A stretch of DNA of 64,000 nt from Liquorilactobacillus capillatus DSM 19910 (GCF_001434915.1 NZ_AZEF01000013.1:1-64000), one strand, 5' to 3'; counted from the stretch's first letter, positions 1 through 10,112 are shown. Numbers and translations are program-made. Notes: a model not told the origin generated them from the letters alone.

Positions 1-23
1 TGAGCTGGTTATTTTTTTGCACT

Positions 24-52
24 AAAAAACTGCTACTCGATTGAGTAACAGC
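24..52 (-). terminator. Probable intrinsic terminator after tRNA-Lys
   Basis: Read on the minus strand, a 9-bp stem with one mismatch (arms at 30-38 and 43-51) is followed by a run of six T residues. It lies downstream of the minus-strand tRNA-Lys and probably ends that transcript. Confidence 0.5.
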
Positions 53-196
53 CACTTGCCGCCAGAAAATATTTTGTAGTTCTCTTTTTGGTTCTCTTTT
101 TTTATTATTTATTCTGATTAGATGCAAATATATAAAATAAAAAACCAGCAACAACGCTATTTTACAAGCCTTTATCACTGGTTACGTACTGTCTGA

Positions 197-269
197 TGGG
201 TGGCCAGGGGATCGAACCCTGGACCCACGGATTAAGAGTCCGTTGCTCTGCCAGCTGAGCTAGCCACCC
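197..269 (-). tRNA. tRNA-Lys(CTT)
   Basis: The minus strand folds as a 73-nt cloverleaf. The 7-bp acceptor stem GGGTGGC/GCCACCC is perfect, the T-loop contains GGTTCGATCC, and the anticodon loop CTCTTAA gives anticodon CTT (lysine). The discriminator base is A and no CCA is encoded. It stands alone and is followed by a probable terminator. Confidence 0.95.
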
Positions 270-354
270 ATATCTTATCAACAAAAAATATATTACCATT
301 TATATTGATAAGATGCAAGGAAAAATTAAAAAAAGTTATAAAAGAGTGGCCTTA

Positions 355-915
355 CTAATTGTGGCGTCGCCTAATTGAACTAAAAATTTGTTTCAATAAA
401 AAGTAAAGCAGAGGAACACAGATTGCTGTCGAAATTGAGTTGATAACAGTCGCTGGCAGACTGAAGAAAGAGGCAACAATTGCTGTTTTAAAGGTCGTTC
501 CAACCATCAACGCTTCAATAATCGATGTACAGTAAGATGTTCCAATTTTGAGCGTACCAGCGATAATAGCGATAATAATAATATTTTGCTTACTATCATT
601 GTAGTCGAAAGCTTTTAGTAAAAGACTGACAACAACTGCAACAACTGTAATCTCTAACATAGTTAACCATGAAGTTAATGCATAGCCATTTAAAATATCG
701 AAACCGCCTAAGCCAATTACTCCGGCTAAAGCGCCGTTACGTAAACCAAGAAACAAAACAGCTAAAATTGCTAAGGTATTGCCGAAATGGATAAAAGGCC
801 TACCAACAAGGGCTGGAATCGGTATTCTAAAGATAAAAATCCCGAGATAAATCAGTGCGGTAAACAGTCCAGTCATAATAATTGCTTGCAACGAATTCTT
901 ATTATAATGCAGCAT
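355..915 (-). CDS. ECF transporter S component, probably for pyridoxine
   Basis: A 186-residue, very hydrophobic protein with about six membrane segments and a conserved-looking N-terminal helix region (PALVGRPFIHFGNTLAI), typical of the S components of energy-coupling-factor vitamin transporters. S components bind the substrate and share a separate ATPase/T module. The gene follows the pyridoxal kinase with a 1-bp gap, so the pair is one transcript. That context argues for a vitamin B6 precursor as substrate (a PdxU-type role), but the substrate is inferred only from the neighbour. Another pyrimidine-type vitamin is possible if the kinase acts on hydroxymethylpyrimidine. Confidence 0.8.
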   Translation of the reverse strand: MLHYNKNSLQAIIMTGLFTALIYLGIFIFRIPIPALVGRPFIHFGNTLAILAVLFLGLRNGALAGVIGLGGFDILNGYALTSWLTMLEITVVAVVVSLLLKAFDYNDSKQNIIIIAIIAGTLKIGTSYCTSIIEALMVGTTFKTAIVASFFSLPATVINSISTAICVPLLYFLLKQIFSSIRRRHN

Positions 916-916
916 G

Positions 917-1786
917 TTAAGCCCTCCTTGGCATATGTGCTAAATCTTTTAAAAGCTGTGGTAGTTGCGCAGCATAATCAACACCGTAGTGTGGATTAAA
1001 ATCAACCATGTTGAGTGTACTATGAATAGAGTGACTAACAAAATCCATTGCTTTACTGATAGCAGTCTTAAGATCGATCTTCTGTACTAGCATAATGAAT
1101 AGAACGCTGGCAAAAAGATCGCCAGTACCAAAATAACTTCCAGGAATTTTAGGTACCTGCCGACTCCATATTTCCTGGGAAATTTTATCGTAGCTAAGAA
1201 CAGCGATCTTATTATTGAGTAAATGAACACCTGTTAGAACAATTTGTTCGATATCAAAGGTTTCTTTCAATTCTTGCAGCAGTTGTTCTGCTTCAAAAAG
1301 AGAAATTGCTGTAGTTGTTGGCTTTTTACCCAAAAGAAATGCAGCTTCAGTTATATTGGGAGTAATTATTCGTGCCTTACTTACTAACTGCCGCATTCCT
1401 GCAGTATAGTTATTATTGAATCCGCGGTATAAACGACCATGGTCGCCCATTACAGGATCAATAAGAACAAATGATTGTGGAGTTACAAGCATATCGAAGT
1501 ATTGTGAAATAATCGTTAATGGTTGTTGACCTAAATATCCAAAATAGACACCTGAGAATTTAAGGTCAAGTGAATGCCAATGGTTAATAATTTTTTTTAG
1601 CTCATTGCTCAGGTCAAGGTAAGTATTAGTTCCTAAACCTCCAGTATGGGTTGATAGAAGAGCTGTTGGTAAAATAGTTGGACGCAAACCTGCGGCACCC
1701 AGCAAAGGTAAAGCGACACTCATAGATACTTGTCCAGCACACGAAAGGTCTTGGGCAACAAGAATATTTTTCACTATAAGATACAC
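917..1786 (-). CDS. Pyridoxal/pyridoxine kinase (PdxK/PdxY-like ribokinase family)
   Basis: A 289-residue ribokinase-fold protein. The phosphate-binding and catalytic motif GTGDLFAS, with its general-base aspartate, is near residue 222. The mid-protein motif DPVMGDHGRLY is typical of pyridoxal and hydroxymethylpyrimidine kinases. The N-terminal QDLSCAGQVSM corresponds to the substrate loop of pyridoxal kinases. It phosphorylates B6 vitamers in the cytoplasm and traps what the neighbouring S component imports. A good ribosome site (AGGAGG) precedes the ATG. A ThiD-type role cannot be fully excluded. Confidence 0.85.
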   Translation of the reverse strand: MYLIVKNILVAQDLSCAGQVSMSVALPLLGAAGLRPTILPTALLSTHTGGLGTNTYLDLSNELKKIINHWHSLDLKFSGVYFGYLGQQPLTIISQYFDMLVTPQSFVLIDPVMGDHGRLYRGFNNNYTAGMRQLVSKARIITPNITEAAFLLGKKPTTTAISLFEAEQLLQELKETFDIEQIVLTGVHLLNNKIAVLSYDKISQEIWSRQVPKIPGSYFGTGDLFASVLFIMLVQKIDLKTAISKAMDFVSHSIHSTLNMVDFNPHYGVDYAAQLPQLLKDLAHMPRRA

Positions 1787-2084
1787 CTCCTTAATTTTTA
1801 TAAAGTAACAATATTATAGCACAATTAGACCTTTGCCATAATTCATTATAAAGTAGCTCAGATAGTTGGTATTTAGAGGCTAGTTGGCTTTAATTTAAGG
1901 ATAGGTTATAATGAAGTGGACTACGGTTTGAAAGATTCTAAAAAAATATAATTTAGCCAGAGAGATAACTGAAATTGAGCGTAGATTATATCAGTTAACA
2001 ATATGGCAGTCTTTTTTTGAAAAACTGCTTAAGTGATCGCTTAAATTCGCAGTTTATTAAGCGGTTATTGGAAGGAGCTTGAAA

Positions 2085-2798
2085 ATGAAAAAAATATTAG
2101 TCGTGGATGATGAGAAGCCGATCTCTGATATAGTTAAATTCAATTTGACTAAGGAAGGCTTTGATGTCTATACAGCTTATGATGGCGAGGAAGCGTTAAA
2201 ACAAGTAGAAGAGGTTAATCCGGATTTAATTTTACTTGATATTATGTTGCCTAAAATTGATGGCCTAGAAGTTGCTCGTGAAGTTCGTAAAACGCATGAT
2301 ATGCCTATTATCATGGTGACTGCGAAAGATGCTGAGATTGATAAGGTTTTGGGATTAGAATTAGGGGCTGATGATTACGTCACCAAACCTTTCTCCAACC
2401 GGGAGTTAGTTGCGCGTGTTAAAGCCAATTTGCGGCGCCAATCAAGCGTAGCGGCAACTGCACAAAATGAAGATGAAAATAAGAATAACGAAATTACAAT
2501 CGGTGATTTAACGATTCATCCGGAGGCCTATATGGTTTCTAAACGGGATGAAAATATTGAATTAACACATCGTGAATTTGAATTGTTGTATTACTTGGCC
2601 AAACATATCGGTCAGGTTATGACGCGTGAACATCTTTTGCAAACAGTTTGGGGCTATGATTATTTTGGCGATGTTAGAACAGTTGACGTAACAGTTCGAC
2701 GCTTACGTGAAAAGGTCGAAGATAATCCCAGTCATCCGACATGGTTGGTCACACGTCGTGGAGTTGGCTATTATTTACGTAATCCAGAAACAGAATAA
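2085..2798 (+). CDS. walR: Response regulator WalR (YycF/VicR), OmpR family
   Basis: A receiver domain (residues 1-115) with acidic pocket DDE at 8-10, phospho-acceptor D52 in LLDIMLP and conserved K near 101. It is followed by an OmpR-type winged helix ending in [14 protein letters not shown] and TRRGVGYYL. This is the essential cell-wall homeostasis regulator of Firmicutes. The ATG at 2085 is chosen because AAGGAG lies 8 nt upstream; the TTG six bases earlier overlaps the site. It is first of the walR-walK-walH-walI-walJ cluster, and WalK follows after 40 bp. Confidence 0.97.
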   Translation: MKKILVVDDEKPISDIVKFNLTKEGFDVYTAYDGEEALKQVEEVNPDLILLDIMLPKIDGLEVAREVRKTHDMPIIMVTAKDAEIDKVLGLELGADDYVTKPFSNRELVARVKANLRRQSSVAATAQNEDENKNNEITIGDLTIHPEAYMVSKRDENIELTHREFELLYYLAKHIGQVMTREHLLQTVWGYDYFGDVRTVDVTVRRLREKVEDNPSHPTWLVTRRGVGYYLRNPETE

Positions 2799-2838
2799 AA
2801 ATAGTTGGAATTAGGTCTAGTAGGTTAGTGGAGTTGTA

Positions 2839-4701
2839 ATGAATAAAAAACTATATTTTTTTCAATCCATACACTTTAAAATAGCTCTCGTTTTTGCGTT
2901 ATTATTTCTAATAACGTTCCAAATAATCGGGGCTTATTTTGTACAACAATTAAAGAAAGATGACTTAAAGACCTTTAAGCAACAAGTCGAACTATCAAGT
3001 TATGTTGATAATTCTTTGATTGATAATCTAGCTAAGGGTGATATGAAGAGCGCCAATGCAAATATTCGAGATATTTTGGAGGACATCAATAACTCTAACG
3101 TAACGCAAGTTCAAGTTGTTGATACAAAGGGAACTATCAGAGGCGATAGTGACGTTAACAGTCAATCATGGGTCGGTCAAAAGACAACTGATGAGGATAT
3201 TAAACAAGTTCTTTATAATGGGAGGACCTATACTAAATTAACGTACGATAAAACTGATGATAAGCGATATTATGTTTCAATTACGCCTTTATTCAGTTCA
3301 AGTGGAAATACGAATACTTTAGTAGGGGCTGTTTATTTAAGGGCAAGCTTGGAACAGGTTTATTCATCACTTAGTAATGTTACGGTGATCTTTTTTTCTG
3401 CCGCGTTAATTGCAACGGGGCTGGGCTTATTCCTAGCGATCTTAATTTCCCGGGCTATTACACAGCCGATTGATGAAATGAAGAAACAAACAGCACGAAT
3501 TGCGCGCGGTGATTATTCTGGACAAGTGCATGTCTACGGTAACGATGAGTTAGGACAACTGGCACAGGCGGTTAATAATCTATCAGTACGAGTGGAAGAG
3601 GCACAGGAATCATCGGAAGCTGAACGACGACGCTTAGATAGTGTATTGTCACATATGTCTGATGGAGTGATCGCAACTGATCGGCGCGGAAATGTCATTA
3701 TTATGAATGAGATGGCTTCCGAAGCACTAAATATTGACGCTGCAGAAGCTGATGGTCAGTCCATTTTAGATGTATTGAATATTCGTGGCCGGTATACGTT
3801 ACGTGATTTGTTGGAGAAACATGATGAAATTATCCTTAATCTTTCTGACGATGAACACGAACAGGTTCTGAATGCCTACTTTTCTTTAATTCAGCGTGAA
3901 TCAGGTTTTATTAGTGGACTAGTATGTGTTTTACATGATGTTACTGAACAAAAGAAGATTGATCGTGAACGGCGGCAGTTTGTTTCGAATGTGTCACATG
4001 AATTGCGAACACCTCTGACAAGTATGCGAAGCTATATCGAGGCCCTGAACGACGGTGCATGGAAAGATCCTAAGGTCGCACCGAACTTTCTAAAGGTGAC
4101 TCAGGATGAAACTGACCGAATGATCAGAATGATCAACGATTTATTGAGCCTTTCCCGAATGGATTCTGGAACATCAAAACTAGATTTAGAGTTAGTTAAT
4201 TTAAATGAGTTATATAATTATATCCTTGATCGTTTTGATATGATGTTGAAGACAGATACAAACGATAATAAAAAAGCCAAGAAGAACTATACTATCAAGC
4301 GCGACTTTACACGAAGAGAGCTATGGGTCGAAATCGACACAGATAAGTTCATGCAAGTTGTTGATAATATTATGAATAACGCCATTAAGTATTCACCTGA
4401 TGGCGGAGTGGTCACATGTCGCTTATTAGAGACACATAACCACGTTATCTTAAGTATTTCGGATCAAGGTCTGGGGATTCCTAAGAAGGATGTATCACAT
4501 ATTTTTGATCGTTTCTTCAGAGTGGATAAAGCAAGATCACGTGCGCAAGGAGGAACTGGTTTAGGTTTGGCTATCTCGAAGGAAGTTATCGAGCTACATG
4601 GTGGAAAGATATGGGTTGATAGTATAGAAGGAAAGGGTTCAACATTCTATATCTCGTTACCTTATGAAGAATACGAGGGGGATTTATGGGATGAAAATTA
4701 A
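2839..4701 (+). CDS. walK: Sensor histidine kinase WalK (YycG/VicK)
   Basis: A 620-residue sensor. It has a first membrane helix at about 15-36, an extracellular domain of about 145 residues, a second helix at about 181-204, then HAMP (205-258), a PAS domain (about 265-370), a HisKA box SHELRTPL with phospho-acceptor H387, and a HATPase with N, G1 (DQGLGIP) and G2 (GGTGLGLAIS) boxes. Having an extracellular sensing domain and two membrane helices is the Bacillus/Lactobacillus form rather than the short streptococcal form. It phosphorylates WalR. The next gene overlaps its last 11 bases. Confidence 0.97.
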   Translation: MNKKLYFFQSIHFKIALVFALLFLITFQIIGAYFVQQLKKDDLKTFKQQVELSSYVDNSLIDNLAKGDMKSANANIRDILEDINNSNVTQVQVVDTKGTIRGDSDVNSQSWVGQKTTDEDIKQVLYNGRTYTKLTYDKTDDKRYYVSITPLFSSSGNTNTLVGAVYLRASLEQVYSSLSNVTVIFFSAALIATGLGLFLAILISRAITQPIDEMKKQTARIARGDYSGQVHVYGNDELGQLAQAVNNLSVRVEEAQESSEAERRRLDSVLSHMSDGVIATDRRGNVIIMNEMASEALNIDAAEADGQSILDVLNIRGRYTLRDLLEKHDEIILNLSDDEHEQVLNAYFSLIQRESGFISGLVCVLHDVTEQKKIDRERRQFVSNVSHELRTPLTSMRSYIEALNDGAWKDPKVAPNFLKVTQDETDRMIRMINDLLSLSRMDSGTSKLDLELVNLNELYNYILDRFDMMLKTDTNDNKKAKKNYTIKRDFTRRELWVEIDTDKFMQVVDNIMNNAIKYSPDGGVVTCRLLETHNHVILSISDQGLGIPKKDVSHIFDRFFRVDKARSRAQGGTGLGLAISKEVIELHGGKIWVDSIEGKGSTFYISLPYEEYEGDLWDEN

Positions 4702-6034
4702 AGGCTTCTTATTGCATACAGGTTTGACAGTTACCGTGATTATAAGTGTTATTTTAACAACCATCATCTTAACGAACCCGGCTACTTTTCAGCGAGACTC
4801 AAAGACAACGACTTCGCCAGGTGAAAACGACGCAACTGCAAGTAATAAAACTTTAAGTGATATCTATGCCCCTGTACAGGTTATTTTGAATCAAGATCGG
4901 CAGCAGTATCAGCTGGACAGTTCAAAAGTTAGTTTGGTTAATAAGTTACGGACAGAAATCCGTAAGTGGAAAGTATCGGATACAGTTACTAAAACAGCTC
5001 TAAGAAACGAAGAGGAATACGTTGCTTTTCTAGAACAGAAAAATGCGGTTGTTTTAAATTACTCAGATCATCTAACAATAAAATTATTTAACAAAACTTT
5101 TTCAAAAACAATAAAAAAATATCATGATGATAAGTATAATCGCATTTTAATTCCTCTGAAGCAGAAAAAAGTGATGTATCTTCTAAATGATCAGGCAAAA
5201 ACAATTTATAAACTTGAACTAAGAAATGAGAATATTAGAAAAACAGCTAAAATAGCTGAGAATAATAAAAGTAACAGATTACAGGTAGAGTATTATTTAC
5301 TAGATGGGTATTTGACGATGTTTTATTTGAACACTGTTCAAGTACCGCATTATACTTACTTAATTAACAAGGCTAATGCCAGTTCTTTTGTTACCCAGCT
5401 ATTGGATTCTAATGGCGGAAACTCAATAACGACTAAAATGCAAAAGGATAAGATTATCTACTCAGATGGAGCAGATAACCGAATGACAGTTGAGGATCCA
5501 ACTAACCGGATCAAGTATGCTAACTACTCTAACTCTGACTATAATAACAGTGTAATTGAGCGCCAATCTTTTAATGATCATCTAAAAAGGAGTTTTACAA
5601 AGTTAAACATAATTGGAACATCCCTGGATGATGTGCATTATTCAGAGTTTAATCAAGTAAATGGAACTGTTATCTATCGTAGTTATGTTGCTGGATTTCC
5701 AATTATCAATGAAAATAATTATGGGGCATTTAAGATCCAGACACTAAGTTCTGGCGGACTGAAATATGACTTTTCACTGTTGAGTTTGCAGGTTCCGGTC
5801 CCATCAGGTGGGAAAAGTGTAACGTTACCGCCAACTGTGACTGTTTATCAAAACTTAATCAACGCGGGCTATTCGGCAAATAAACTAAAAAATATTCAAA
5901 TCGGGTATAGCTGGCGTAAAAATGAAGCTTCAAGTTTAGTTATCGACTTAGTTCCGACGTACTTTGTGAATTATAATGGCAAGTGGACAGAATATAACAA
6001 GTTGTTAAACTCGACTTCAAATAGTGGGAATTAG
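4691..6034 (+). CDS. walH: WalH/YycH, membrane-anchored regulator of WalK
   Basis: About 447 residues with one N-terminal membrane helix (residues 4-26) and a large extracytoplasmic domain; length and position match YycH. In Bacillus, YycH and YycI form a membrane complex that modulates WalK. The start at 4691 is preferred over an upstream in-frame ATG at 4664 because GAGGGGG sits 8 nt before it and the protein then begins directly with the membrane anchor. This start overlaps walK, suggesting translational coupling. Confidence 0.9.
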   Translation: MKIKGFLLHTGLTVTVIISVILTTIILTNPATFQRDSKTTTSPGENDATASNKTLSDIYAPVQVILNQDRQQYQLDSSKVSLVNKLRTEIRKWKVSDTVTKTALRNEEEYVAFLEQKNAVVLNYSDHLTIKLFNKTFSKTIKKYHDDKYNRILIPLKQKKVMYLLNDQAKTIYKLELRNENIRKTAKIAENNKSNRLQVEYYLLDGYLTMFYLNTVQVPHYTYLINKANASSFVTQLLDSNGGNSITTKMQKDKIIYSDGADNRMTVEDPTNRIKYANYSNSDYNNSVIERQSFNDHLKRSFTKLNIIGTSLDDVHYSEFNQVNGTVIYRSYVAGFPIINENNYGAFKIQTLSSGGLKYDFSLLSLQVPVPSGGKSVTLPPTVTVYQNLINAGYSANKLKNIQIGYSWRKNEASSLVIDLVPTYFVNYNGKWTEYNKLLNSTSNSGN

Positions 6035-6053
6035 CTGAAAGGGCGGCGCAAAA

Positions 6054-6857
6054 GTGAATTTTAAACGAATAGAATTGATTTTCTTTATAGCATTTATTGC
6101 GCTGGATATTTTTTTGTTTGCATCATACAAGCAAAAAGATGATGCGGTTGAATCAACAGCTAATACTTCATCAAGAAATACTACAACGTCGATTATGAGA
6201 AGTATTCATAATGATCAAATATCGTATGGGTCGTTGTCTAATCAAAAAAAAGAAGGTTTCTATATTGCAAGTCCGGTAAAGAGTAATCTTAAGGAACGAG
6301 CAGGTCAGCTTCAGGGTGTTCTCTGGTCATATAATAACCATAAATTGACTGTTGATTTTGGAACGAGCATTAAAATCAAAAATACTGATTATCCACAAAA
6401 AACACTAGATGAGGTTGTAAAGGACAGTACTAAAGTGATTGACGGGGATGACTATCAATACGATAAGTATCTGTCAACTAAGAAGAGTGCTGTGTATACT
6501 CAAAGGGCCTTGGGATCACCCGTTTACACAGCTAATGGGCAAATTAAATTTACAATTCGAAATGGTTATATAACTGAGTATACACAAGGGCATCTAGCTA
6601 AAATTGAGACGTTGCGCGAAAAGAAACCAATGATCAGTCAGCAACGGGCCTTGATCTGGCTGTATCAATATAATAAGCTGATCAATAATAGCACAGTTGA
6701 ATGGGTTCGTCTGGGGTACACTCAGCTACTAACAGTTAATGACAGTATTGTTTATATCCCAACCTGGGTTATCAAGGTTAAAAGCGATTCGTCAGGCGGC
6801 ATTCAGTATCGGCGGATAAATGCCTTCACTGGTGCATTTATGGAAGAAAATAATTAA
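6054..6857 (+). CDS. walI: WalI/YycI, partner of WalH
   Basis: 267 residues starting at GTG, with GAAAGGGCGG upstream. One N-terminal membrane helix (residues 8-25) is followed by an extracytoplasmic domain ending in RRINAFTGAFMEE, as in the YycI family. It begins 20 bp after walH, so the two are co-transcribed. By family it binds WalH and the transmembrane region of WalK to control kinase activity. Confidence 0.9.
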   Translation: MNFKRIELIFFIAFIALDIFLFASYKQKDDAVESTANTSSRNTTTSIMRSIHNDQISYGSLSNQKKEGFYIASPVKSNLKERAGQLQGVLWSYNNHKLTVDFGTSIKIKNTDYPQKTLDEVVKDSTKVIDGDDYQYDKYLSTKKSAVYTQRALGSPVYTANGQIKFTIRNGYITEYTQGHLAKIETLREKKPMISQQRALIWLYQYNKLINNSTVEWVRLGYTQLLTVNDSIVYIPTWVIKVKSDSSGGIQYRRINAFTGAFMEENN

Positions 6858-6909
6858 ATAGCTATTTAAGTAAAATACAGTAAGAATCAAGAAAGGGCAG
6901 ATAGATAGA

Positions 6910-7728
6910 ATGGCAATAGATAATCAACAAGAAGATACAATGAAGATCAGTGTGCTAGCTAGCGGAAGTACGGGTAATGTTACATATATTGAAACGCCTA
7001 AACGTAAAATACTCGTTGATGCCGGATTAAGCGGTAAGAAGATAGCTGGGTTAATGCAGTCAATTGGTCGGGATCTGAATGACGTTGACAGTTTACTGGT
7101 AACACATGAACACAGCGATCATTGTAAGGGTGTTGGTGTTTTAGCCCGAAAGTATCAGCTTGATGTCTATGCTAATAAGGGAACATGGGGAGCAATGGCA
7201 CATAAGATCGGTAAGGTTCCGGTTGAGCAAAAGCATATTTTTGAGATGGGAAAGACGATGTCGTTCGGTGACTTAGATATCGAAAGCTTCGGTGTTTCGC
7301 ATGATGCTGTAGAACCACAATTTTATCAGATTCATCATAATGGACATGCATTTGTTATTTTAACGGATACCGGCTATGTTTCTGAAGGTGTTGAAGGAGT
7401 CATCAAAAATGCTGATGGATATTTATTAGAATGCAACCATGATGTTGAAATGTTACGTATGGGTGGCTATCCATGGCCACTTAAACAACGGATATTGAGC
7501 GATCGCGGGCATCTTTCAAATGATGATGGAGCAACGGCCTTAATGGATATTTTAGGCCGAAATACTAAGAAGATTTATCTTGGTCACTTAAGTCAGGATA
7601 ACAATGTTAAGGAGTTAGCTCATTTAACAGTAGCATCAACGATGGAGCAGCACGATTTTGGTGTTGGTCATGATTTCAATATTTTTGATACTGATCCAAA
7701 TAAGGCAACAAAATTAACAATCATTTAA
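6910..7728 (+). CDS. walJ: WalJ/YycJ metallo-beta-lactamase-fold hydrolase
   Basis: 272 residues with the metal-binding signature THEHSDHCKG near residue 60, plus further ligands (TDTGYVS, ECNHD, LGHLSQDN). This matches YycJ/WalJ, a metallo-beta-lactamase-fold protein linked to DNA or RNA metabolism that ends the wal operon in many Firmicutes. The ATG at 6910 has GAAAGGGCAG about 12 nt upstream. An in-frame ATG at 6940 matches the usual N-terminus (MKISVLASGS) but has no clear ribosome site. Confidence 0.9.
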   Translation: MAIDNQQEDTMKISVLASGSTGNVTYIETPKRKILVDAGLSGKKIAGLMQSIGRDLNDVDSLLVTHEHSDHCKGVGVLARKYQLDVYANKGTWGAMAHKIGKVPVEQKHIFEMGKTMSFGDLDIESFGVSHDAVEPQFYQIHHNGHAFVILTDTGYVSEGVEGVIKNADGYLLECNHDVEMLRMGGYPWPLKQRILSDRGHLSNDDGATALMDILGRNTKKIYLGHLSQDNNVKELAHLTVASTMEQHDFGVGHDFNIFDTDPNKATKLTII

Positions 7729-7874
7729 TAAAATTAATTTTTTTTAGACAAATTTAGTATTTTATTCATGCTTTTTTCAAACTTTATCGTTAAAATGGAA
7801 ACATACGTAAGTATGGATATTTTAATTGGAGGGAGGGAAGTATTTATCTCTAACTAAGAGAAAATACAAAACGC

Positions 7875-9179
7875 ATGAAAAATGGTAATGAGCAAAAGGA
7901 AAAAGAAGCAAAGTATAGCGAGGTTGGCGGGGCTAAGAAACGATCTGGGATGCTAAAACTTTTTTTGATCGCACTAGTAGGTGGTATTATCGGCGGTGGT
8001 GCAATTGTTGGTGGATATACAGTTTACCAGCAAAGTGAATCCAACGCGGTGACGACAAACAATGCTAAAGGTCAAACTGGTGTTAGCAATATCAAAGTTA
8101 ATGTTAGTACCCAAAGTACAAAGGCATTTAATAAGATTCAAAATGCAGTTGTCTCGGTAGAGGCTTACTCAACGAAAAGTTCTGGGGACTCACTAGATGA
8201 TATTTTCGGCTCTGGTTCCAGTAGCAGCGGAGCAACCTCGGAAAGTGAAGGATCAGGGGTAATCTATAAAAAGAGTGATAATACGGCTTTTATTGTAACT
8301 AATAACCATGTTATCTCTGGTTCAAATAAAGTAGAGGTTCTATTAAATGACGGGAAGAAGGAAGAGGCCACAGTAGTTGGTCACGATTCAGTTACTGACT
8401 TAGCGGTTTTGAAAATCAACGCTAATAACGTTAAACAGGTAGCTTCCTTCGGCAATTCTGACAATATTCAAGTTGGGCAGACAGCTCTTGCAATCGGATC
8501 ACCGTTAGGTTCAACCTATGCAACTTCATTAACACAAGGAATCATTTCAGCTAAGAAGAGGACGATTGATACAACGGATAGTTCTGGTGTTAATTCAGGA
8601 CAAACAACGGTTATTCAAACAGATGCAGCTATTAATCCGGGTAATTCTGGTGGTCCATTGATTGATCTTTCGGGACAAGTTGTTGGAATAAACTCGATGA
8701 AACTAGCTAATACTGGGTCAAGTAGTAGTTCAACCAGCTCAACCTCTGTTGAAGGGATGGGTTTTGCGATCCCTAGTAACGAGGTTGTCAAGGTCATTAA
8801 CTTACTGGTAAAAGACGGCAAGATAAAACGACCAGCATTAGGAATCTCACTAGTAGACTTAAACTATGTTTCTACAAGTGATCAGAAGTCAGTACTTAAG
8901 TTACCAACAAGTATTACAAGTGGGGTAGTTGTCTTAAAAGTAGCTGACAATTCACCGCTTAAGTCTGCAGGGATAACTAAGTATGATGTTATTACTTCGC
9001 TTGGTGGTAAAGAAGTTAAAGGATTATCTTCTCTACGTGAAGTTTTGTATAACCATAAAATAGGTGATACAGTTGAAGTGAAGTATTATCATGAAGGGAC
9101 ACAGAAAACAGCGAATGTAAAACTATCACTTGAAGCAGATGATTCAAATACAACAACGTCTTCAAATTCAGGTAATTAG
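7875..9179 (+). CDS. htrA: Serine protease HtrA (DegP/DegQ family), membrane-anchored
   Basis: 434 residues: a cytoplasmic lysine-rich start, one membrane helix (about 28-50), a trypsin-like domain with triad H145 (TNNHV), D175 (TDLAVL) and S258 (GNSGGP), and a PDZ domain at about 325-415. It degrades misfolded surface proteins in the extracytoplasmic space. Its place after walJ is conserved in lactobacilli and streptococci. It starts 146 bp downstream of walJ with a weak ribosome site, so it probably has its own promoter and leader. A terminator follows. Confidence 0.95.
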   Translation: MKNGNEQKEKEAKYSEVGGAKKRSGMLKLFLIALVGGIIGGGAIVGGYTVYQQSESNAVTTNNAKGQTGVSNIKVNVSTQSTKAFNKIQNAVVSVEAYSTKSSGDSLDDIFGSGSSSSGATSESEGSGVIYKKSDNTAFIVTNNHVISGSNKVEVLLNDGKKEEATVVGHDSVTDLAVLKINANNVKQVASFGNSDNIQVGQTALAIGSPLGSTYATSLTQGIISAKKRTIDTTDSSGVNSGQTTVIQTDAAINPGNSGGPLIDLSGQVVGINSMKLANTGSSSSSTSSTSVEGMGFAIPSNEVVKVINLLVKDGKIKRPALGISLVDLNYVSTSDQKSVLKLPTSITSGVVVLKVADNSPLKSAGITKYDVITSLGGKEVKGLSSLREVLYNHKIGDTVEVKYYHEGTQKTANVKLSLEADDSNTTTSSNSGN

Positions 9180-9207
9180 TATTATAAAGTTTAAAGATAA
9201 TTATGGA

Positions 9208-9261
9208 TTAAAAAAGGTCTTTCTGTATGCGACTAAACAGATGCAGAAAAGCCTTTTTTTG
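9208..9261 (+). terminator. Terminator after htrA
   Basis: Arms AAAGGtCTTTCTG and CAGAAAAGcCTTT flank a short loop, and the right arm ends in a T run just before the DnaA-box region. It separates htrA from rlmH. Confidence 0.7.
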
Positions 9262-9270
9262 TGTCTTAAC

Positions 9271-9611
9271 GGTGGATAACTCTTTATTTGTGGATAAAAA
9301 AGTGATTTACTAGGATAGTGGTTGTTGAAAAAGGTCAAAACGGTTGGCAAGTTAGCTTTTTATACAGTTTGGAGTTATCCACAGTTGTGTGTAAAAGCTG
9401 TGTGTAACTTTTTAAAAAATGGGTAACATAACTAATAAACGTTGCTATAATAGTGTTTGATAGTGAAAGATAAATACTTATTAGTTGTTAATAACTGTGG
9501 ATAAAAAATTTTGACTTGACAAAATTGAAATTAATAAATATTGTGACGAAAATTTGTTCGGTGCAAGATATAGAAATCGGCTTGTGGATAAGTGGATAAC
9601 TTTGGGGATAA
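9271..9611. promoter_or_regulatory. DnaA-box cluster between htrA and rlmH
   Basis: Four exact copies of TTATCCACA or its complement lie at 9289-9297, 9375-9383, 9496-9504 and 9583-9591. At least three one-mismatch copies lie at 9271-9279, 9591-9599 and 9603-9611. The DNA is AT-rich and holds no convincing gene. Such density is what a DnaA-binding region looks like, either origin-associated or DnaA-titrating. Whether replication starts here cannot be judged without seeing dnaA. Confidence 0.7.
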
Positions 9612-9632
9612 CTTGTGAAAAGGTGGAGAGTT

Positions 9633-10112
9633 ATGAACATTAAAATTGTAGTTGTTGGTAAACTGAAAGAAAAATATCTAAAACAGGGAATTGCAGAGTA
9701 CACAAAAAGATTAAGCAAGTTCTGTAAGTTTAAAATAATTGAAGTTGCGGATGAAAAAGCACCGGAAAAGTTGAGTCATGCCGAAATGGAGCAGGTTAAA
9801 GAAGTTGAGGGTGCGCGAATCCTAAACAAAATTCAAAGTAAAGAATATGTTTATGCACTGGCTATTCTGGGTAAAGAACGCTCATCTGAGGAATTAGCTG
9901 ACGAGTTACAAAAGCTAGGAACATATGGTCATAGCGATATCACCTTCATTATCGGTGGTTCATTAGGTTTGAGCGAAGCTGTCCTTAAGCGGGTTGAAGC
10001 ACAAGTATCTTTTGGTCGTTTTACATTGCCACACCAGTTGATGCGGTTAGTTCTGACGGAACAGGTTTACCGCAGTTTTATGATCAATGCAGGTAGTCCG
10101 TATCATAAGTGA
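9633..10112 (+). CDS. rlmH: 23S rRNA (pseudouridine1915-N3)-methyltransferase RlmH (OrfX)
   Basis: 159 residues, the exact family length, with the SPOUT knot features [11 protein letters not shown] near 110-120 and the C-terminal [11 protein letters not shown]. It methylates pseudouridine 1915 of 23S rRNA in helix 69. The ATG at 9633 has GGTGGAG 6 nt upstream and gives the usual N-terminus [15 protein letters not shown]. Its last codons and stop form the left attachment repeat of the inserted cassette, exactly as orfX does for staphylococcal SCC elements. The reading frame is intact, so integration did not disrupt it. Confidence 0.97.
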   Translation: MNIKIVVVGKLKEKYLKQGIAEYTKRLSKFCKFKIIEVADEKAPEKLSHAEMEQVKEVEGARILNKIQSKEYVYALAILGKERSSEELADELQKLGTYGHSDITFIIGGSLGLSEAVLKRVEAQVSFGRFTLPHQLMRLVLTEQVYRSFMINAGSPYHK

